64,000 bases of DNA from contig OZ024895.1 in the NCBI GenBank assembly GCA_964017195.1, positions 14,401,034-14,465,033 on the forward strand, written 5' to 3'. This document shows positions 12,249-23,864 of this stretch, piece by piece (positions within the stretch are counted from its first letter, which is position 1; every line of letters starts with the position of its first letter). This stretch comes from Siderastrea radians. Taxonomy: Eukaryota; Cnidaria; Anthozoa; Scleractinia; Rhizangiidae. The position numbers were made by a program, and so were the translations under genes. The notes under the pieces were generated by a model, which was not told where the DNA came from, did not search any database, and saw nothing but the letters and a program-made list of their open reading frames with translations.

Positions 12249-13936
12249 CTATTCACCCCTCAAAACATTTGGTATAACTAAGTCCAGAAGTGATGGGTAG
12301 TTTGCTACATTTGCATTCTCATCAATGCCATCCATTAGTTCATTTTCTTCTAGTGAATTAAAGAGGCCTGATTCCACTATTTCCAGAAATGAGTTATCCT
12401 GCTGAAGCTGCAACAACTCTTCATAACTGTTATCATCATCTTCACTCACATCACTTTCATCATTTCCAGCAGGTTGATTCATGTCCCCAAAAACTTCACA
12501 TAAAATGTTACAAATGTCTACTGCATGTTTGTGCTGCCAAATTTCTGCACATGTTCTCACGTCAGCAATACTACTAATAAAAGCACAGTTTTCCAAAACT
12601 TGATTGATTTGTGTCTTTGTAAACTCAAGAAAGAAGTTTGGGCATAAGAGTACAGTAGCCTTTCTTTCTTTTTGATCACCTTGAGTGGATTTTGTAACAA
12701 ATGATTTCTGCAAACATTCTAGTTTCTTACGCAGTAGTTCCTTCTGAGCTGCACAAACATCTCGCTTTTTGGTTAGGGGTGGCCTACCTTTATTCTCCAC
12801 AACTGCTGGTAAGTACGGGGTGGGTGGACATCCAGGCTGGCAACATTTGCATTTCTTTGCACAATTATCACAGCGTAAGTGAGCAATTAAAGCACCCTGT
12901 GAAGTGTTAGCTTGCTTACTTGAGTCAAATGACTGGCGGAAGAACTTTCTTCTACATTCATCTGAAAGCAAGTATTCCTTCATGTCATTATCTGCATACA
13001 CAGACAGTTTGCTGTTGAACAGAATTACAGCACGACTTTGCTCGCCATCCCTACTACATTTGCCACTTTCCTGGACACAAGCCTCCAAGTTCTTGGGTGG
13101 ACCCACATGAATGGCAATTCGCACTCCTTTAGTATTAACTCCCATCCCAGCGATCAGGACTCTGGGGTGGCCATTTTCCCTTGAAAAAGAATCTAGTACA
13201 GTATTTTTAACTGATGCAGATGTCTTGGAGTGAGGCATTTCCACCAGTCGTTTCCTTGGATCAAAAGACTTGTCAGAATACATTAATTCTGAAAGTTCAT
13301 TGGCAAACAGCTGATATAGACTAGCGCATTGTTTTACTGTCTGGCAGTATATCAAAACCCTCTCAGTATTCTCTCCATTTTCCTTAACTGCCTCAACCAG
13401 CCACCCGAAATAATTGTTAACTTCTTGTCCACTGTCTATGTGCTGGGATACATAAGCAATATTTTGATGATCTGGACTTTCTACTACTTTATAAGGGGAA
13501 GTAAACTCCAGAACTTTCCAGATCTCGTTCTTTGTTTTGTTGGAAGCAGTAGCTGTCAGTGCAATAAAAGGCACGCCACTTGGAATTAGGGAACGCAATT
13601 CACTCAAGGAAGAATACCACTTTCTGAATGCCACATTATCAACATTTCCAGTGAGTCCCCTTCATAAAGAAAATAAATAGCTCATAGTGTTGTTTCAGAA
13701 AATATTCATACCTTTCCCACAAAAGGGATGCTGGTTTAAACACCCCCACCCCTTGTGGAATTCCAATTTAGCTTTATATTTTCCATGACCTTTCCCAGGG
13801 GGAGTATGGTCATTTCCATCAACTACACAACCACATAGAGTATACTATAGAGTATGCTATATAGCAAAATTACGTTCAGGAGGACTGCATTTTTAGTAAA
13901 GCAGCAATTTTTTAGCGTTAACAGAAAACAAATAAC

Positions 13937-13967
<31 letters not shown>

Positions 13968-14797
13968 GAACTAAACTTATTAAGAATTAAGCCTAGTAGT
14001 AATCAACTATTAAATGTTTTCAATAGTGATCAGCATCTATTAATTAATCAGGGGATTTCAACTCACCAAACTTTTGCAACTAAAATTGAACTGTATAAAG
14101 TTCTGTGAAGTTTCGTAGCAAGGTTTCATTTAACTCGTTTCCCTTGTGATGAAAAATCTTTGAATTACGGTCAGTCCCCAACTTATTTTGGTTGACTCTT
14201 TGATTTGTCCTGGACTGATCTATTATACAACAAGACAACTGCAACATACCAGTGAGAAATACAGTGAGCTTCGTCTACTGCAATTCCTATAAGCCGTTTT
14301 TTGTACGTCTCAGTTGACAACATTCTCCTCCACCGACTAACGGAGAGCATGGATTCCGAGGAAGCGTAAACGATGCTAAACTTTCCGTTCTCCACATCGT
14401 TCAGAACCTCCACATCTTGTTCTGAAAAAACAGAAGCTGCTGCGATCTTGCACTTCTGAAGAGAAGCAACTTGGTCATTCATGAGAGCAACCAAGGGAGA
14501 AATGACAATAATGATACAGCCTGCTTCAAATTGTGTACACGATTTGGAGAGTTCACTTGCAACAAGTGGTGCAATCTGGAAAATCATAGATTTTCCATAG
14601 CTCGTCGGAAGATTAACGAAAACATTTTCCCTGGACAGGAAGTGAAAGAGAGCGTTTTCCTGTTCGGGATATAACTTAGTTAACCCCAACATTGCACAAA
14701 AATTCGATACTGCTTCTTTGAAAGCTTTCGCACAAAGTGGAATCCCTGCGACCGCCACTTTGTAAACATTCATAGCACTTTGAATAATTAAAGACAT
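12249..14797 (-). CDS. RecQ-like superfamily 2 DNA helicase, transposon-encoded, intact two-exon gene
   Basis: Exon 1 (14797-14250) and exon 2 (13659-12249) join in phase 2 through CACTG|GTATGT and TATGAAG|GGG, giving 652 residues without a break. Motifs in order: LYPEQ (Q-motif-like, 42-46), Walker A LPTSYGKS (63-70), VISPLVALMNDQV (98-110), DEAHCISHW (175-183), ALTATAS (216-222), RVLIYCQT, GMGVN (354-358), QESGKCSRDG (379-388). A Cys cluster CRRK...CDNC...C (418, 446, 449, 453) matches the RecQ zinc-binding subdomain. The C-terminal third is family-specific and acidic near the end. Oddities: the segment before GMGVN is a few residues shorter than usual, and motif VI has GKCSRDG instead of GRAGRDG, so activity could be reduced. 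It probably unwinds DNA during transposition (inference). The start lies 58 bp inside the right terminal repeat. Confidence 0.88.
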
Positions 14798-14854
14798 AAT
14801 TTATGCGAATAATTGAGAATCAGCCAATCAACACCGCTGTCTGGTTTTTGGACA

Positions 14855-14943
14855 GTTACGTCACTGGACGGCATTAGCGGTTCATTGATTCAGACGTCTC
14901 TCTTGGGAGTGAGCGACCACAGGAGACAGCTGAAATTCAGGCT
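14855..14943 (-). repeat. Right terminal inverted repeat of the helicase transposon
   Basis: Reverse complement of 5930-6018 with five mismatches, ending in CAGGCT. The helicase start codon at 14797 lies just inside it. Confidence 0.9.
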
Positions 14944-14952
14944 CTCTTTGTT
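14944..14952. repeat. Target-site duplication, right copy (9 bp)
   Basis: CTCTTTGTT, identical to 5921-5929. The LINE RT frame resumes here. Confidence 0.85.
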
Positions 14953-16715
14953 TCAAAATGAAATAAAATGGAGCCAGTTTGCTGATGACACCAATTTATT
15001 CTGTGCGGACGTACCATTGGAAAATGCCTTGCATTTAATTGGGTCCTTCGGCGAAGTTTCAGGGCTCATGCTAAACATCAAAAAGACTAAGGCTATGTGG
15101 CTAGGCGATTTAGCTAACCAGAAAGACCAACCATTTAATCTAACATGGGTAAAGGATCCTACCAGAATGCTTAGAATTTTCCTTTCTTATGATATCCAAG
15201 GTAACAATAAAAATAACTTTGACCTTAAAATCCAAAAACTCCAAACAAGTTTAGACCTGTGGAGAGCGAGGGACTTGACATTGTTCGGTAAAGAATAAAT
15301 TGTTAAGGCACTAGGTGTGTCGCCGCTGGTGTACTCAGTTTATAACACGGATGTACCAAGAGAAGTCGTACGTAATGTCCAAGGTCGACTTTTTAAAATT
15401 TTGTGGAACAAAAAAAGATAAGATTAAAAGGTCGGGGTCACATCAGGACTATGAAAAAGGTGGATTGCGCATGGTTGATTTTGAACTTATCATCAAAGCA
15501 CTGCGATTAGCATGGATTTCTAGACTCTTAAGAAGTGGTCAATTCAACTGGAAGACAGTCCCCGACGTTCTCTTTAAAAAGTAAGGTGGTCTCGGTTCTC
15601 TACTAACTTGCAACTATCGAATGAAGGATTTCGAATATCTGCCACGGTTTTACAGACATTTTACTGTTCTTTGATGAACTGAAAAATCAGTTCGGCGATA
15701 AAGGCTATCAAGTTATGATTCTCTATAATAATAGAGAGATATTAGTCGGAGCAAAACCTTTCTTTTTCCAAGAATGGTTTAGTCAAGGAATTAGAACGAT
15801 TTCGGACCTTTTAGACGAGGGAAACATTCTTTCATTCGTTGATTATAAATCTAAATACCACTTAAGAAAGACCAGCTTTCTCCATTTCTATCAGGTTATC
15901 AGTGCTATTCCGCATCATCGTCTAGTGAAAGCTAGAGAAATTATATTTTTTGTAAACGTTCCAGGGGATGAGGATTTAACATGCTTTCCTCTGGATGAAA
16001 GTAATACTATAAACGTATTGAGAGCAAAGTCAAAAGACTTCAATTGGCTACTTCTGAACAAAACCCACACAAATCCCCACTCCGGTCCTAAACGATGGGA
16101 GGGATCCATTAGTTCTGATAAAATTACCTGGAAGGAAACTCTTTCGCTCAATTCGTGGGACTTTCCACGAAAATAAATTACGCGAGTTTCATTTCAAATT
16201 TATTCACAGAACTATTGTGATCAGAAAGGAACTTTTTAGATTTAAAATTAACGAAGGAAGTGATTGTTTTTACTGCGGCGAAGCCGGCTATATCGATCAC
16301 AGTTTTATAAGTTGTCAATTTACAATCTCTTTCACTCAGGAAGTGTTGCAATGGTTTAATGCAACCTACGGCGGAAATTTTATTTGGTCTCCTACCTGCA
16401 ACCAATGTAATGAAGGAAAACCCAAATTACACTCTGCTGTTTCTGTGCTATTACATTTACAGAAGAAAACTCCAGAATGATTCATTATTAATCTGTGACT
16501 TTATAAATAAAATTAGTTACAAATACAGAATTGACCCTTTCTCGTAAGGAAAGATAAATTACTATCATACTGAGTGATTTCTTATCTCCTCCATTAATTT
16601 CCATGCTTACCTTCGTAGTAATCCTGTATTTAGCTTGTTCTTTTTATTTTTTTTCTAGATTCGTATTTGTAATGTACCTTGTTGTAATTTTTTTTCTTGT
16701 GGTAATAAATAAAAT
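14944..16715 (+). mobile_element. LINE ORF2 3' half and tail, degenerate
   Basis: The frame continues from 5929 with SQFADDTNLFCADV (RT active-site FADD at 14978-14989), then GLMLNIKKTKAMWLG, a thumb-like region and RARDLTLFGKE. Further blocks at 15315-15584, 15715-16176 and 16217-16480 carry the C-terminal region, including a CxxC...H...C zinc-type cluster (CFYCGEAGYIDHSFISC). The blocks are in different frames with stops between them, so the copy is dead. The 3' end near 16700 has AATAAATAAAATAT followed by a low-complexity run. Related to L1/Tx1-type LINEs by resemblance. Confidence 0.82.
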
Positions 16716-17587
16716 ATATGTAAGAAAAATGTTTTTTTTTTTAAATTAAGTTACGCATTTGAATGTTTTTTTTTTTTACAACAACAGCTTGACCTTTCGT
16801 CTCAATAGCTGTTTTTATCAAAATGCAATAACCTGATGAGCCTTCCTCCTTGGAAAATTAAGGTCAAAACATAGGCCACCTTATGTCCTCTTCTCCATAG
16901 AAATCACAACCATAAAACCCTTCTTTGGGAGAAAGAACATTTTGCAGAACAATAGACGGCTCGTCAATTCTAATCGAAGAGAATACGTATGTGCTTTATG
17001 TGGCCAAAGATTAAAATCTTTGTGCACATAAAGCAAAACTCATTATGTTTTTAGAATAACTGAGAGAATTCTGGCTCGGTGATTGGCTCTGGTTTATTGT
17101 TAAATGTGATTGTCGAAAAGGAAAAGAAAATGACTTCGCATGTAACGCAAGCCCGTATTGGCGAGAAGGATAATTTTGCATCGCCGTTCCTTAAATTTTT
17201 TTACTGTAAGTGACAGAAATACATCAAAGCTGGAATTCCAGTAACGTCACAATCTTCATTCGATGAAATTTAATTTTCAGTCCATTAAACATGCATGATA
17301 TCATTTGCGATGCAAAAAAGAAAGAGAATTGCTTTTGTCGTTGTTTGAAAGCGAAAGTGTTTGACGGGAGCCAGAAGAAAAATGAAAGCAAATTTGCACG
17401 AACTCAGAAAAATCATTGAAATCATTTGAGGACATTTTTAAACGGAATAAAAGCTAGTCTTTCAGAAACTTGCTTCCAAACGTTTTTCTTTTTGGGGGGG
17501 GGGGGGGGTTAAGGGTTAACAAGCTTCAGTTGTGCGTGTGCTGACTAGTATAAGCCCAAGAACGGAACAAGCTGAAGACTGCAAGTT

Positions 17588-17788
17588 AGACTGCTAACAG
17601 TCCCTTTTTGGATAGTCGAGAGGGCGCACGGAAGTGCTGAGAGCGCGAGATTGGAGCGAGGAGAAAAAAACTCACAAGAGACTGGGGAAGAGGCGGCACC
17701 ATCCGCACGTTCGCTTCAGGTTTCAGCTTTTTCGCTTCCTTATTTCGCCCGCCCTTTCGACTATCCACAAAGGGACTGCTAGCAGTCT
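17588..17788. mobile_element. MITE with about 37 bp inverted repeats
   Basis: The left end AGACTGCTAACAGTCCC...GATAGTCGA...GGGCG matches the reverse complement of the right end CGCCC...TCGACTATCC...GGGACTGCTAGCAGTCT. It is 201 bp with no coding capacity. A clear target duplication was not found directly at the ends. Confidence 0.75.
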
Positions 17789-20700
17789 ATGAGCAAGTTG
17801 AAATGGTTACCACAAGCTGAAGTGAAGTGCTATTTGGTAAAAGTAAAACTGAGGGAGAGATTTTCTTGACCATGTCTTCATCAGAGGAACAAAATCGTCC
17901 CTGGAGCTTCATTATGACACCTTGGTAATGAAGATAGGTGGAGAAAACCTAGAATTAACCGGAAAAGTACCATCATGCCATTGCGATCGCGAGCATTTTG
18001 GATTGCTGAACACAAAGGAATTGGAAAAAAAGGTTGTGGATTATTGGACTCTTCGTGTCTAAAAGAAACATGACTTAAAAATGGACTATCCTAGACCTGT
18101 CAGGCATTACCAAATGTAAGAATGTTCGTTTTGTTTCACATTACCGCAGGCATGCGTATTTTTTCGCATCTGTGGTAAAGAAGCCTCGATTATGACGTCA
18201 TAGAACATACGGTGTTTAGTTCAGATATAAAGGGTCAGTAATGTTCTCCAAAAAGAAACATCTCCTGGAATGAGCGCCCTGTTTGTGTTATTACATCAAA
18301 AACTTACATCAACCCTTTATCACTCTAAAAGCAGTCATACAGAATATAAATGCATGAAATAAGAGGACGCAGTGGTTAGATTGAATTTAGTTGTCATTAA
18401 GTTTAATGAATTCTCCGAGATTATAGCCAAATGAAATTGAAAATCACTTTCTGCGCTTATTCGAAGCAGTAAGGTCTATTTTTTCTAACTATGACTGCAA
18501 AGTTCGTATGCTTGAATAGTATCTCTTACAGTTTCCTTAAAAATAACATCCGTAACGAATACTTGTGCTTATCAAAATCTCTGCAAAATTTTCCACTTAA
18601 AACGCATTAAAAATCTATTCAGATGGCCATCAATGCAAGCGTAATAAAAAATGTTGGATTGGAATGGCTGGTTCATTGCGAACTACCATAAAAACATATT
18701 TTGTTGACCAAAACACTGGTTGATTCAAATACAAATGAACAGCTACTCTGCCGTCAGGTCGTTAATGTTAGCGTATAGGCTGCTATTGGGAGATGAACAT
18801 GAAGCCCTATTTATAACAGTACATTAAAAAGAAAAAATTATTGCAGCAACACATGTGTTTACTAGCTTCGTTCATTTCTGTGCGATTTAAGTGGGATAAT
18901 TGTTGCAGTTTCCAAAAAAATCGCCGCTAAGTTTCATCAACTTTCTATCATGTTCGAAACCACTGCGATATCGCGGAGACAAATCGCACAGAAATCAGTG
19001 GCACTAATGATCACCGCTAGTTTACACTTGCAATTTTTATCGAGAGCTCGAGCGCTACAAAAATTGCATTAAAAAGCACGACAAAAGTTGCATCAAAAAT
19101 CACGTGTAATTAGGCCTTTAGGGCTTTCTTGTTCGTTTAGTACTTTTTTCCCGTCCCGCCGTAGTGTTTTTTTCCTAAGCGGTGTAATTTTTGGCTTCCC
19201 GTACCATTTGTACTTCCAGTTGCAGTGTTAGCTAGCCGACTTTGATATTTGTGCTTTTTGTTTTCACCCAAGATGACAAAACATTACAATAACGTTTTCA
19301 TTCTCCCCTAGTTCTTCTAATTCCCGCCAGTTCTCTTCTACCGAGTTCCCGTTACAACATTCCAGTCCTGTTCCGAGTTACCAACAGTCTCCTACCCCAC
19401 CCATTCTAAACTACGAGAACTACAGTGTATATAGCTCCATACATAAAAGATAAATTAAAATACCGATACAGAAGTTAAATTGTATTTTATTTGTGCATTT
19501 TTTATCATTACATCAACTACATAAATTCATGCAATAAGTTTAGTTCATGTGTGTTCGCACTTTAATGCGGCTGAAAAATCTGAAAAAAAGAAAAAACCTT
19601 GCGAGCCGGTTGTAAGTGATGTTATTTATTTTTTAAGACTCTTTTTTAAGCCCTGAAAGGGTTGGCTTCATGGCAGTAAATTTATATCGAGGTAATCTGC
19701 GTTTTAATCTTGGGACAACAAATAAGCCCAGCTAAGCATTCTTGCATTCAATATGGTAAAGGTAAATACTTAATTAGCCATGTTGAACAGTATCTTCTAG
19801 AAAACTCGATGCTTTCCACAAGGTATCAACCGAATTAATAACGAGATACCCATACAGTTAAACCACTGGATACTGCAAAACGCGAATACTTGAAAGCGCC
19901 AAAAGCGTGTACAGTCGCGTGCAAGCCTTGCACGCCTGTAGGGCCTGGAAGACGCTCACTGCAGACGTTTTTAGAGCGAGCGGCTCTTTTTTTAATACTG
20001 TTTTACAGTCCTTACACTGAACTCTGAAATAATTGATGCCTGCTTCAATTTCTATGGCATGCCCTCGAGACTTTGAATGTTTGACTATTTGTAATCATGA
20101 GCTATCAAATAAACCGCTGAACTTTCCTTAACTTCCATTCCCGTTTGATAAGGGCTCAAAATTGAGTATACAGCTATTTCAATTAACGTTGTCGGAAAGC
20201 CTATGCGATAAGACCGTGAGGTGACATGGGCAATTGATTAATAAATTTACCAACCTTAGCTATGGCCGGCCTCTACAGAAAACAAATTATGTAGGCAGGT
20301 GTTTATATGGTACTTTCACCCATCCTATGGCAGTGACAGCCGTGAACTTACAGCATAATCACAAAGATTTATAGTTAGCCATACTAACTTTCGGCCTTGT
20401 CGCGGAAGTTCTAGGCTTTAAAATGTGACAAAGTTAATTGAAATATCTGTATACAATACACGTTACGGAGAACAATAACTCCACCGATTCCTTCCATGTG
20501 CATATATAGCCAGCAACCTCATTCACATGGTGGCTTGGGAACGAGGTTGACACCCGAGATATAACTATTTACAACAGAGAGGGACTATCAGCTGGGTCAC
20601 GTTGCTTTGGAAATGCTTGCATATCTTCATCAAACAAGGACTGCAAAATCCTAAGCATTTCAAGCCTTTTCTGTTAATTGCTCCGAATCGATTCTGTCGG

Positions 20701-22256
20701 TCAGATTGTTACGAAATGTGTTCAAATGATTTTTTTGCTTTATTTAATACTCCACATTACTTACAGTACAGTACATTACATTATATAATGTTGCAGACAT
20801 GTTTAAATGATGGTTTAAGCCTGTTTTCACATGTCCAATTTGGACAATCTACACATTTCTTACAGTTTTCTGCAGTTTCCCTTGTTTGATAGTAGGTTGC
20901 ATATATGTTGGATAAAATAATGTACCAAAGCAGCGTACCTGTTGACGTACCCCCCCCCCCCCCGCCACTTGATCGATACTTACAGTTAGCTAACTACAAC
21001 GCGTTCTGAGCTCGCTCGATATCACTCGAGTGCTAGCTAGTCAAGCGGCCTCATAAAATATTAAAGTTAGTCTAAAATTACACTATCTATTAAGGATAAA
21101 TACCTTTCGAATGCTGCAATATGATTAGTAACTTTATGTAGACAAATAATTGTCCGGTCAGCTATTACTACCAGTGCGCTACTTACAAGAAATTAGCTAC
21201 AAACGAATTTACTTTGAGTTAAAAGATGATTTAAAGGAAACTATGTACGCAACACACTTAATAGCCGTGTTGTGTATCGGTACACTTTCCATACATTTTC
21301 TTTTTTTTTATCCGCCTCGAAAAAATCTCGAGCAGCTTTAAAACAACTCATTGACCGCGTGTGTACCCTGAACAAAACAACTGAAGAACGACTTTTCACG
21401 ATGACTACGTATTTATCAATTAACAAATAACAAGCACACAAATTACTGTGTATATCGGAAACCTCGATAAATTCTAGACAAAATTCTTTTATTAAAATAT
21501 TTACACTGAAAGTATTGTGTGAATGGCGCAAAAACGTGTGCGGCCGCGTCTATTTTCGCCCAAAAGACAAAACATTTACAAACTTATGGTTAGTAGCCAT
21601 TGGTTAACTAATCCTTCTTTTTCTGCGAAAAGACTTGGCAAGAAAAACTCGACCCAAAAAGTAACAGGAAAAGTAGAGGAAAGCCATATTATGTGAGGCT
21701 AAGGAAGGCTGTACTCCAAAGAACAGAATCAAGAGTTGATGCCAGCTTTGCACTTACAAAAGCTCGTGTTCAGGAAAAAAAAGAACCGACAGAAAAATGC
21801 GAGAATGCAAGTTCCCTTGAGCTCTTGGTCGGCTGAGCTCTCGGTTTACAGGCATATATGTTGCCAAACAAAGATTAAAAGCTCTTGGAAAAGTAAAGTT
21901 TCCAATTTCTATTGCTCTTGTTTACTCACAGCAATAGTCGCAACCTTTTACTTCATACTAATTCGAAGTTAATTTAAAAAAAAGAAATTACCATTCCGAG
22001 GACACCTTTTTCTCTCTGCTCGTTACACGAACAATTGAGGCGTTAATCAAAACATTGATCCGTTGTTGCGAATACCTGTAGCTTTTAAATGCAACCAATC
22101 CAACTACATGTAATTTTACCCTTACTTGTTTCTATACCATGGCATGCACCTGCTTAAAAATGATAATTTTTCCGATCCAAGAAGTAAATATTTATTACTC
22201 AATCATCCGTTGCGTTAAGGGGACAAGCACAAGCTTAAAATTATTTAAACATTCGC

Positions 22257-22452
22257 TTAACCCTTTCACTCCCAGTAGTGGCCAAAGTGAAAATTCAAGG
22301 AAAATCACGATTTAATTATTATTATTTTTCAATCTTGCAAAACTACTGCCAAAGAGATTTCATTTGAGCGGTCACACAATAGGATTTCATCCCCAGAGTC
22401 TTGAAAACGTTAGATCTAAATGTCTCCAGTAATATACTCTGGGAGTGAAAGT
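22257..22452. mobile_element. MITE with short TIR, TTAA at the left end
   Basis: The left end TTAACCCTTTCACTCCCAGTAGT and the right end ACTCTGGGAGTGAAAG are inverted repeats around about 160 bp of AT-rich sequence. The right copy lacks the outermost bases. A TTAA start suggests a piggyBac- or Kolobok-related origin (inference). Confidence 0.65.
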
Positions 22453-22845
22453 AGTAATGTTTGATGCCAAAATTCGCGAAAGGCTCTTTAGTAGTACTGC
22501 TACAATTTACATATTAAAAATTTCTTAATTCATCAACTTGACGTTTGCACTTTCCAATGTCTCTGGATACAATTGCGACTATTTGTGTAGATAACAGTGC
22601 TTGTCAAAAAACGTTTTCTTAACTCAAAGCACTTTTTCACATAGCTCGCACCCATGCTGCGAAGGTTATTTTTACCTGTTGTTTCCATGTCAACAATCTA
22701 AAATTACATGACGTAATTTCAACTGACTAATGAGGTGCAGTCCCTAAAATGAGACAGAACCAAAAATAGATTTCAAATGATTTTCATCGGAAGAGGCCCA
22801 TGTACGGGGGATTTCCTCCCTTCCTTCATCCCCTCTTGTGTTTCT

Positions 22846-23210
22846 CTAGTCATCACCACAGTAGCGGGCAGAACAGCGTGCTGGAGGCACACGTTTAAGG
22901 TCATATACATGGTAAGTACCGCAATTTCTGACTTTAATGTTATCTTTCCAGTGGCAGCAGTTTTTAGCATAGTGAAAACAAACTTCTCTGCTGACCTTAC
23001 CGTCAGTCACTGTGGGATGCCCATCTTTTAACCAGATGGTCACGTGCGTCTTACATCTATGTTTAGGTGTACATGAAGTTGCCAATCTTGTCCCTGCTGC
23101 TCCTTCAAACCGATACCACCCAGGACCAATATCACGGTCACATTCATGGCCTCCCTGATGGTAGGTTATCTTCCTGTCAGCACTGTTGAGACTTTGATAG
23201 TTATGACATT
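22846..23210 (-). CDS. D8C-domain terminal exon (uromodulin/OIT3-type cysteine-rich domain)
   Basis: The exon starts after TTCCTTAG and reads CHNYQSLNSADRKI...GPGWYRFEGAAGTR...CTPKHRC, then a Cys-rich end with NCCHW and CSARYCGDD and a stop. Ten cysteines include the pattern of the D8C domain of uromodulin, GP2 and OIT3. It is probably the last exon of the PAN/EGF gene at 29307-36700, lying on the same strand downstream of it. The best donor after the last EGF exon is phase 2, whereas this exon needs phase 1, so another exon may be missing in between or this may be a separate gene. Secreted; binding partners unknown. Confidence 0.75.
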
Positions 23211-23864
23211 CTAAGGAACAAAAATTGGATAAAGTAAAACAAAAATGCTCATCATATTTTAAACCTTTTGGTGCCAACTTTAATGTTTGACGATATTTTC
23301 TCCTGAAGATTTAGTGATTACCAGATGTAATGTGTTAAGTGGCGTTATAAAATGTTCACAGTTTGATAGGTTTACTTTAGTTTTGTTTAATTTCACATTT
23401 AGCGATAACTTGGAAAGTACATTGTTCACAGGTTATCGGCGAATAATATTGGTTTTTGCTGTATAAGAAAAATTGGATAATATGTCAAGCGCTACGGAAT
23501 CCAAAAGATTTCGGCGCGAAGTAAACGTTTTGCCCAATGAAAATATAGGAAAAGAGAAAAACAAAATTCAGCAACGATTACCGAAGTCGACAATTTAATA
23601 GCACGATTTTTCAGCTCTTGGATCGGGTTTATTGGACTTGAGGCCGTGATAATACAAACTCTAGTGGGACATGAGTTCTTAGCTAACAAGGCGCGCAGTG
23701 ACGATGACGACTTACGACGAGACTTGTTGGAATAATTGTTTTGTGGTATAGGTAACCTTGGATATTGAAAAATCTTTATCTCTTATCAAAATAAACTTTT
23801 CTGGTAAAGGAAGCATTTTGCAGTATATATAATCTCTCCACTTCTCTGCTAGTGGAATGTAAAC

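Larger units (their letters stand above)
5930..14943. mobile_element. 9.0 kb TIR DNA transposon with RecQ-like helicase and DUF6589-like gene
   Basis: The element is bounded by 89 bp terminal inverted repeats (5930-6018 and 14855-14943, five mismatches) and a 9 bp target duplication inside a LINE. It holds two convergent genes whose start codons lie about 60-135 bp inside the repeats: a plus-strand, decayed gene with ZAD-like and C2H2 zinc motifs and a DUF6589-like body (6153-11318), and a minus-strand intact two-exon RecQ-like helicase (14797-12249). A foldback MITE and simple repeats fill the gap between the 3' ends. Gene content (helicase plus putative transposase) recalls AcademH elements described in animals and fungi, but as I remember it Academ elements make 3-4 bp duplications, so the superfamily is unsettled. 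Confidence 0.85.
16716..22845. other. Gene-free stretch
   Basis: No exon is supported. It contains a short perfect-type hairpin at 16992-17033 (GCTTTATGTG with its reverse complement), two MITEs listed separately, a G run near 17494-17509, and a C run near 20950-20963. Reading frames here are short and without recognisable domains. Confidence 0.5.

Noticed and set aside
14813..14943. LINE frame beginning at 14813
   Set aside because: The part before 14944 is the transposon TIR; only the sequence from 14944 is LINE.
17586..17768. Basic frame on the minus strand
   Set aside because: Lies entirely within a MITE.
22777..23031. Plus-strand frame over the D8C exon
   Set aside because: Antisense shadow; the minus strand carries the conserved cysteine pattern.
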